The notes under the pieces were generated by a model. It saw only the letters and a program-made list of their open reading frames with translations. It had not been told where the DNA came from and searched no databases. From NCBI RefSeq assembly GCF_030704535.1, contig NC_081821.1, positions 2,247,001-2,311,000 of the forward strand: DNA of 64,000 nucleotides, in the 5' to 3' direction. The position numbers and the translations under genes are program-made. Origin of the DNA: Vitis vinifera (Eukaryota > Streptophyta > Magnoliopsida > Vitales > Vitaceae). Positions 50,101-59,100 of the stretch are shown piece after piece. Position 1 is the stretch's first letter. The number at the start of each line of letters is the position of its first letter.

Positions 50101-53100
50101 TTGATGCCACATGCAAATCAGTTGCTGCTTCTTCCCACAGGCCCAACATGGCCCTCGCCATTCCTCGTATTTTATATCCTTTTGCAGAGTCAGGGTTGAT
50201 CTAAAACAAACAAATATTATTCTTCATCAGTAACCAGATAGTGTTGGACAAGACGAATTCAAGCTCAGAAAAATCATAATTGATTGAGTTGAAATTTCTT
50301 CCACAGTTTATTCAAGCACAGAATAGATAGGCATCTAGACTAGCCTTTAAAGCTGCATCAGCATCACGGATTGCAGCATTTGGTTTCTTCAGCTTAACAT
50401 AGACACTAGCTGGATAAAAAAGGAAGAAGCAACTCAGATTTCCAAGGGAATGATCGGGTAACAAGAACTGAATATACAATGAAAACAACTAGAGATTCAA
50501 CTAAGACAACTTGAATTTAAAACATATTACCTCTAGTTGCATATAATATTGCTGAACTTGGATTCAACATGATGGCTTCTGTTAGATTATCTGTTGCTTC
50601 ATCTAGCTTTCCTGCAAGGCAAGTACAGTTTGGCTAACAAATGGACAAGTTGGGCAAGACAAGGCACAATGAGAAATTTAAATCACAACAAATTGATGGC
50701 ATGCCTTCAGAAATGGCCTCCATGGCTTTTGATTTCAACATTTGTGCAGCATCCTGATTTTCTTCGGTTACATCAATTGACAGATCTCCCATCTGCAACC
50801 AAATAATACAAGCAGTTCTTTTTAAGTCTGAAACATATGATCAACCTCAACTTCATCTCTATCATTCTTTTTACCACCTACCTTTTGTGGAGGATCATTA
50901 TCAGGCTCCACAACATCAGTGTCATCCAATTCAATATCAGACTCAACAATATCATCCTCAAACTTGTCATCTTCACTACATAGATTTGTTTTTTTGGCAT
51001 CAACATGTTCCCCATGGTCTGAAGTGCCACAACCACATTTATCCTGCATCATGTGACATTTCTATAATTAAAACATGAATTACAAGAATATCAAACTTTT
51101 GAAAAGGAAAACAATAAAAAAAACATGGGTTCTCTAAAGAAAGTCCCTGAACTGGTCCAAGTGCAATGCAAGTCAGCTACTCAAAGTTCACATATATGGC
51201 ACGGTCAAAATTTGCGCTAATTGGCAAGAAGAATCATAATAACCAGGGTTGATCTTAACAACTTTTAAGCCCATTAAGATCCTTCTGGTGAATTTTGATC
51301 ATAATCAGAGTTAATCAACTGGTGTCATCACCTTCTACACCCACCAGAAGGTCTGTCCTCCTCAATTTTCACCACAATCAAAGTTGACCTTAATGGTTTT
51401 TAAACCTTTCTATTGATGACAACAAAATTGGATACTGTTCAGATGGATCTGGATTGCAGCTCCTTTTCTCCATTTTTGTTTGTATCTGGCGGTAACTCCT
51501 GGGTCAGTTTTAACTTTTAATGTCTGCTGCTCTTCAAACTTTATGGACGTATTGTTATCAGTGTCTCTGAATTTAAGCTTTTAAATAAAGAAATGGCCAT
51601 TCAACTTATCACAACCAGCCCTACATTGTTTCTGTTTTGTGGCTTTTATGCTTTCCTTTTGAGACAGTTGATCTCAGTTCTATCTCTGTCTTTCTTCAGT
51701 GCTTGTTTGAGTTGTTGATTCAGTTGTGAGCATGTCTGACTTGCCTAAGAACCATGTCAGTTAAAACTCACTGACAACTGGTCCTGGAAGCAGTTTTCTT
51801 CATTATAATAGAGAGCAAAGATCAGTTATTTAGATGGCAGGAATAAAGGATTATTTTTAAGGCAGACTCAAAGAACCAGCTACCACTGATCCTCCGTATG
51901 CTTACTCAGACTCTGAAAATCCTACATTTTTTTTTTCTTTTGGGAAGATATGCTCTGAGAATGCTACAATCATATCCTTGGTTCTTTATTGCATGCAACC
52001 TGAACTAAGCAACAGAAATATTTTTATGAAGACTACAAAGGAAATTTAGGATACTGCCATCAGACTCATCCGAAAGGAATGCTGCTAAATTTTTTTTTTT
52101 TTGATAGATAATCACAAATATATTAAAGGGCAAAGGCCACAAAGCATATAGGGAGTATACAAATCAGCCTAAAACAAGAACACAAAAAGCAAGCAACCTC
52201 ACCCACCCTTAAGTGGCCGCTAGCCACTCCAAAAAGCCTAAGAGTGAAGAGGACTCCTCTCCAAAGCATATAGGGAGTATACAAATCAGCCTAAAACAAG
52301 AACACAAAAAACAAGCAACCTCACCCACCCTTAAGTGGCCGCTAGCCACTCCAAAAAGCCTAAGAGCGAAGAGGACTCCTCTCCAATATACACCCTATCC
52401 CAACTCCACAAGTTACATACAAAAGAATTTTTGAGTTTCTGTATAGCTAAAGAACCTTCCCTAAAAGCTAATCTATTCATTCCTTCCATACCGTCCAAAA
52501 AATACACGACGGGATGGAATTCCAAATCTTTTTCCTTTTTTTCCCCACAAAAGAGCCCCTCCAACTGAATAACGCCTCTTTAACCGACTCTGGGAACACC
52601 CACTGAACCCCAACAAGGGCAAGGACGATCTCCCAGAGGGTCCTTACCACTATACAGTGTAAAAGAATGTGATTTACATTTTCCTCTTCACAACCACACA
52701 AAAAACAGCGATTAAGGAGCTGCCATCCCCGTTTTTTAAGCCTATCCAAGGTGAGAATCTTCCTCCATGCGGCTTCCCAAGCAAAAAAAGCAGCTTTGGT
52801 TGGGACCTTGTCCACCCAAATGCATTTAGTCGGGAAGGCGCATGCATTGGGAACAACCAGCACATTATAAGCATCCTTAACCCCAAATTTGCCATGACCC
52901 CCACCTTTCCATAGTACTGAGTCCTCCTCTAAAGATATCCTAAAGTCCCTGAGCATATTAAGCAATCCTCTAATCAAGTCCAGCTCCCAATCATTAAAAT
53001 CTCTATAAAATCTTAAAGGAATGCTGCTAAAATTGTTTAGTTTAAGCAATGGATACACAAGATGACACTATCTTGCAATATGAAAAGAGTTCAATGATTA

Positions 53101-56100
53101 ATTAATTATAACCAATTCCAAGACGACTAGCCATGGGGTGCATATATGTTGGTGAAGATGATTAGAGGTGGTAATACATAAACAGGGTAGGGGCAGGTTT
53201 GGGAGAAAATGGGATAACCTGGCTCAATTTCCAGACGGCTACGGTATTTGAATGTCCCAGCCTAGCCTGGCCTGAATATAGTGTTATTTTACCATCTTAT
53301 CCTTGAATGTGCCAATAAATTACATGAATGCCATTACATATACCCAAATTCACAACCCTAACCTCATTTTTGTTTTCCTTCCCATAGCTAACACCTCACT
53401 TTCCCATTTCTCCCTGCTCAAGCAACATGTTCAGCCCCTTTGTTGCTGCCTTTATCATCTCTAGTCATTGATATCATTCTAGCTTTATATTCTTTTAGTT
53501 TTTCCATTTTATTTTTATGAATGTCTTTCAAGAAAACCATCAGATTGTTGAATTCTTGTTCCATTAAATTTTGTTTGATTAAGGATTTGAGTCTAGGTTT
53601 ATTAGATTGACACAAAGATGTTATTGGATTATGTTTATTGAAAGAATAAAGCCGAGACTTTTTTATATGATAAGGTTTGTTTTTTGAGATTGGCTTTGTT
53701 AAAAGCTTTGATTTACTTACATTTTCACATTAAGGATTGCAATTTTTTCCTTTTTTTTTTCATTAGAGATGATTAAAGATGGCAATGGGGCGGGTTTTTT
53801 GGGTAACCCATCCCATCTCTATTAGGGTGGGTTGGAATAGATAAACAGGATAGGAGAAGGTTTAGGAGAAAATGGGATAAGCCAACTCAGGTTTGAGCAG
53901 GTATAGTATTTGAGTGTCCCACCCAAACTCCGGCCGATAATGGTATATTTTACCATCTTATCCTTGAATTTTCCATTAGTACATGAATGTCATTATGGAT
54001 ACTTACCTTAACCGAGACTCATTTCCTTTCCTCCTCTCCCCCCTCTCCCCCCTCCTCCCCTCGGGAGCTGCCACCTCATTTTCCCATTTCTTCTTGCTCA
54101 AGCAACATGTTTAACCCCTAGTTGTTGCCTTTGTCATCTTTAGCCCTTGGGATCTTTCTAAGTTTATGTAATTTTTTTTTTTCCATTTTACTTTTATGAA
54201 CAGCTTTCATAGAAATCATGAGATTGTTGAATTCTTTTTCCATCAGATTTTGTTCAATTGAGGATATGTTTTTGTGTTTATTAAATTTACACAAAGATGT
54301 TCTTAGATTGCATTCGTTGAAAGGATAAAGCTGAGAATTTTTTTTCCATATGATTATGCATTTTTATTTTTTTTACAATTAAGTCTATTTAAAGATTGAA
54401 GTTCAATTTTTCTTTTTTCATTTCATTTTTATTTTTTATTTTTGACAGCTTTTCACTAAAACCTTGAATTTGTTTGTTGAAGGTTTCACTTTTGTATTGA
54501 TTATTAGCTTATTGTCTAGTTTTTCTTTCATTTTATTTTCTTCCCAAGCAAACAAATGTATGTGATAGATTTTTCCTTTTTTGTTAAACCATGTCCCAAC
54601 CCACCCTCCATGATTCAGGTATGGGTAATTCTAGCCCCGATCCCCACCCATATCTGGTTTGAGCAATGTATGGGTATATGGTTTTCCTTTTGGTCCTAGG
54701 TCAGGCAAGACACACCCCATTGGCATCCCAAAAGATGATAAAGCAAGAGCCACTTTTTATTTTCTTGATAGTATGGAAACAAAATGCTAAGCTTTTGCCT
54801 TTTATGGAAAATAGACCACCTCTTCTGTCTACAACACAGCAAGATGGAGATAGGGCTAAAATTATCAGGCTGGGACTTCCGGTCTTCATCACTTCACAAA
54901 ATCCAATCATTGCATGTCACATGTCAAGTTGCACTTAAGCTATATGACTGCTAGACCTATCAAAAAAGCAACATGTATCATTTAACCTAGTGCCACACAG
55001 ATAATGCAATTTTCCATTAGAAATGCAGCATATCCCGTCTTTTATCCCCACGTAGATTTGCCCTAGCTGATAGCACAATATATACTCTGATGTTAAAGAA
55101 TTGTTTTACCAAGGCACAAAAAGCCCACTTTTTGGAGGTCAAGAACATCTTCAATGCCCACAAGTTACTGATGCTTTCCATTAGTTGATGTTGAAGGGGT
55201 TCTCCTACATCACCTGTAGTGATATGGATTTAAGAGAGACTACTTGGCTTCCATCATCCATGGAGGATTAATTTTCCTTTGAGAGGTCATATCCTAGTCA
55301 TCTCCCATACACCTCAAAGGTTCATCCTTGACATGGCATCCAGATACTGATGGATTTACCGAAGTTAGAAGCAGGGCTAAAGTGTTCTAGCATGAAAAAA
55401 ACCTAGTGCACCTCCATAGGGGAACCAGCCTTTCCCATAGGCAAGTATTTTGAGATAGTCTTGATTTAGCAACTATGGATTGAAGGTCCCAAGGTGGATG
55501 ACAAATCAAGAACATTTGATAGGATTGTCCCAAGACTTATGTTAGTGTCAGAATTTCCCCTTGTCATAAATGGAGGCTACATGAAGTAATTTCCTGGAAA
55601 CCTCATAGAAAGGGAGCATCTTTACAAATTCTAGGCGTAACCACGTTACTTAGCTGACCAATTTTCAGCCTTAACTAGCTGCTAAAGATCCCAAAGTTTT
55701 GAAAAAGAGGACAACCTTGGGCTCACCATTTTGTTGAAGTGTTCATCATAAAATGATTATTATCATAAAAATAAATAAATAACTACAAAAAGAAAAAAAA
55801 GGATAAGGCTCATACAAATTCTTCCCAACCCCTTCCCCCTCAAAACAGAGGATCTTATATCAAATTGAGGGTGGATAAAGTGGCAGAAATTTTTATAGGA
55901 GTGAAAACTCTATTCTTCCCTCTTAAGAGATGCATCCAGCTACCCAATGAAAAATTATCCACAAAACTAACAAGCCAAGTATAATTAAAATTGAAATGCA
56001 GGACAGACACTAAAAAGCATCATGAACAACAAAAAGGAATAATACTTCCATTCAAAATATGTAATAAGGAGTTCTAAAATATTTTGCAAGCTTACACTCA

Positions 56101-59100
56101 TTTCAGAATATAATCAATTTAGAAGCTAACAATGAAGGAGCATTTGTCTTGGAAAGACAGCGGGTAGGGAGAGAGGAAACTCAGCATAAAACATCATGCC
56201 ACCAATATTAACTGAGCAATAAAGAACTGTCACTCTCCAAAACCAGATTAATATCTATTCAACAGAGATGGAGGCATATGGAAAAGACAGGGTCCCTCCT
56301 TCTCTCTCTGGCTACCAAGCATCTAACCTAGTTACTCGGTCCTACAGGATATGATGGGAGGGATAGAGCATACTACAATTACTTTGCAATAGTACTGAAA
56401 GATACAAACTGGTGGGAAAATTAAGTGCAGTTTACACAGAGTTGAAGGGTGTAGAAGAAAAAACAGAACCAGAACCTTCACCAGATACTGAAATGGGGAG
56501 TATGGGACAAAAAATAAATCCACTGGGTTTCAGACTTGGTACAACCCAAGGTCATCATTTGCTTTGGTTTGCACAACCAAAAAATTATTCCAAGGGTCTA
56601 CAAGAAGATCAAAAAATACGGGATTGTATCAAGAATTATGTACAAAAAAAATATAAGAATGTCCTCTGTGTCAAAATATTGTGTGAATGGCCGAATACCT
56701 TGGCCTTGAGTTTTGTATATTATATATAGACTTTACAAGGATGCTATACATGGAAAGCAAATAAAAGCAAATAAATTCCCTCATGATTCTAGTCCTATAC
56801 ATGTAAATTATAATCTGTCAAATAATATATGCTAATTGTACAGAATAATAAATGGAGAAATAAGGAAACAGTTGTAGGCTAAAATAAGGAAAGAAGTGTG
56901 GGTTAAAATAAGGAAAGAAGTGTGGACAGCAAAGCTGCCCTTTGACAGCCCCCCTCAAATTGATGCAGGTTGATCAACAAGCATCAATTTGCTACTTAGC
57001 AAGCAATGTCGATGACGAGGGAGAGCCTTGGTGAAGATATCAGCAATTTGTAAGTCAGTGGAAATATGTAGAAGAGTGATAACACGAGCTTCATAGGCTT
57101 CACGGATAGAGTGACAATCCACTTCAATATGCTTTGTGCGCTCATGATAGACAGGATTGGTCGTGATTTGAATAGCACTTGTATTATCGGCATGTAGAGG
57201 TGTAGGATCGGTCTCAGAAAAATCTAACTCCGCAAGCAAACCTCGAAGCCAAATGATTTCAGAACAAGCAAGAGACATCACCCAGTACTCAGATTCCGTA
57301 GATGACTTAGAGACTCTGTCTTGCTTCTTACTTTTCACAAACATCTTAAACTAAAGCTGGGCTAGAGTCCGAGAGCCCCTAGGGCTAAATCCGAGAGCCC
57401 CTAGGGCTAAATCCGAGAAAACCCAAAGAAAAACCTAGAAAGCGTGTAAACTCTAGGTTCAAAATACAAGCTCTGATACCATGTCAAAATATTGTGTGAA
57501 TGGCCGAATACCTTGGCCTTGAGTTTTGTATATTATATATAGACTTTACAAGGATGCTATACATGAAAAGCAAATAAAAGCAAATAAATTCCCTCATGAT
57601 TCTAGTCCTATACATGTAAATTATAATCTGTCAAATAATATATGCTAATTGTACAGAATAATAAATGGAGAAATAAGGAAACAGTTGTAGGCTAAAATAA
57701 GGAAAGAAGTGTGGATTAAAATAAGGAAAGAAGTGTGGACAGCAAAGCTGTCCTTTGACACTCTGGTGTCGAGGGAATTGCACGTATAGCGATTCAAAAA
57801 AGAATCAATCCGATTCAGGTCATAATCTATATGGGATTCCCAAAGTTATTAGTAGAAGGTAAACCACTAAGAATTGAAGAATTACAGATGAATGTACAAA
57901 AAGAATTTAATTACGTGAACCGAAAACTCAACAAGCTAGGGAACGATCAGATTTTGATTACATCTCTTATCTGAACTAGTACAAGAGAAAAAAGGATCAT
58001 ATGAAGTCATATGATCAAAAATTCAGAATCACCTGAATCAACATTCCATGATAAGCAGAAGACTTCCCTATCTAATTGACTTCCACTATCAAATTACAAA
58101 TTTTTTCCATGAATTCCATTTTGATTCCATCCCAACTTGCTACTACTGCTTCCAATCTAAATAAGGTTTGTTTGACAATATTTTTTTTTTTTGATAAATA
58201 AGCACGAAATAGAATAATAAAAGGCAAAAGGCCACAAAGCATACAGGGAGTATACACAGCAACCTAAACCTAAAAATGCAAAAAAAAGCAATCTCACTAG
58301 CCCTTAAGTGGACGCTAGCCACTCCAAAAAGCCTAAGAGCGAAGAGAACTCCTCTCCAATATGCACCCTAGCCCAACTTCACAAATTACATATAAAAGAA
58401 TTTTTGAGCTTCTGTATAGCTAGACCCCCCCCCCCCCCCCCCCCCTTAAAAGTTAATTTATTCCTTTCCTTCCAAACCGTTCAAAAAATACACAACGGAA
58501 TGGAATTCCAGATCTTTTTCCTTTTTTTCCCCACAAAAGGGCCCCTCCAACTGAATAACACCTCTTTAACTGTCTCTGGGAACACCACTGAACCCCAAAC
58601 AAAGCAAGGACGATCTCCTAGAGGACCCTGACCACTATACAGTGTAAAAGAATATGATTTATAGTTTCTTCTTCACAACCACACAAAAAACAACGATTAG
58701 GGAGCTGCCACCCCCGTTTTTGAAGCCTATCCAGGGTGAGAATTTTCCCCCACGTGGCCTCCCAAGCAAAAAAGACAGCTTTGGTTGGAACCTTATCCAC
58801 CCAAATGCACTTAAAACCAGTTCTCAATTGTTTTTAGAAACAAAATCTTATTATTTAAGAACTCAAATATGAAAAACAGTTTTTTGGCCTATTCTCAATG
58901 AAGGCCCAGTGCACTTATATACAATGAAAAAGCTTCTGGCCTATTCTCCTTGTTTCCAACTGTTTCTCAGAAAACTCTACAGAACACACTTAAAAACACC
59001 TCAAATTTGTTCTAAAAAATCACCCTATTTTTAGAACAAATTCTCAAAAATCTGTTTTCAGTCCAAAGTAGGCCAAACATGTATTAATTAGAACAGAAAA

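Larger units (their letters stand above)
56669..57760 (-). mobile_element. Non-autonomous Copia element, 1,092 bp, with 5-bp target duplication
   Basis: Two 279-bp LTRs (56669-56947 and 57482-57760), each TGTCAAA...TTTGACA, differ at three sites I can count, all transitions. The flanks are CTCTG at 56664-56668 and at 57761-57765. On the minus strand the 5' LTR is followed by the primer-binding site TGGTATCAGAGC (initiator tRNA-Met), and a polypurine tract (TTTGAGGGGGGC) precedes the 3' LTR. The 534-bp interior keeps only the RNase H end of pol ([50 protein letters not shown]; 56955-57344). It must have been copied by enzymes from another element. It interrupts the plastid rps3 fragment. Confidence 0.93.
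56502..57950 (+). pseudogene. rps3: Plastid rps3 fragment in the nucleus (NUPT), split by a Copia element
   Basis: The + strand from 56502 reads [16 protein letters not shown], then [20 protein letters not shown] and DCIKNYVQK, the start of chloroplast ribosomal protein S3. The frame stops matching at 56668, and resumes after 57760 with [33 protein letters not shown] and [16 protein letters not shown]. Between lies a 1.1-kb retroelement. The match ends near 57950, before the C-terminal half, so the copy was never complete. Sequence before 56502 could be the plastid rpl22 end, which adjoins rps3, but I cannot confirm it. Small changes against the plastid gene break the frame near the junction. 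Non-functional; located in TDX intron 2. Confidence 0.85.

Noticed and set aside
52669..52914. Plus-strand frames over 52.2-52.9 kb
   Set aside because: They mirror the minus-strand LINE zinc-domain frame.
56412..56729. A functional ribosomal protein S3 gene
   Set aside because: Only the N-terminal part matches, and the frame runs into a Copia LTR. It is a plastid-derived fragment.
57995..58016. 10-bp inverted repeat with a 2-nt centre after the rps3 piece
   Set aside because: Short and AT-rich; expected by chance at this scale and linked to no element edge.
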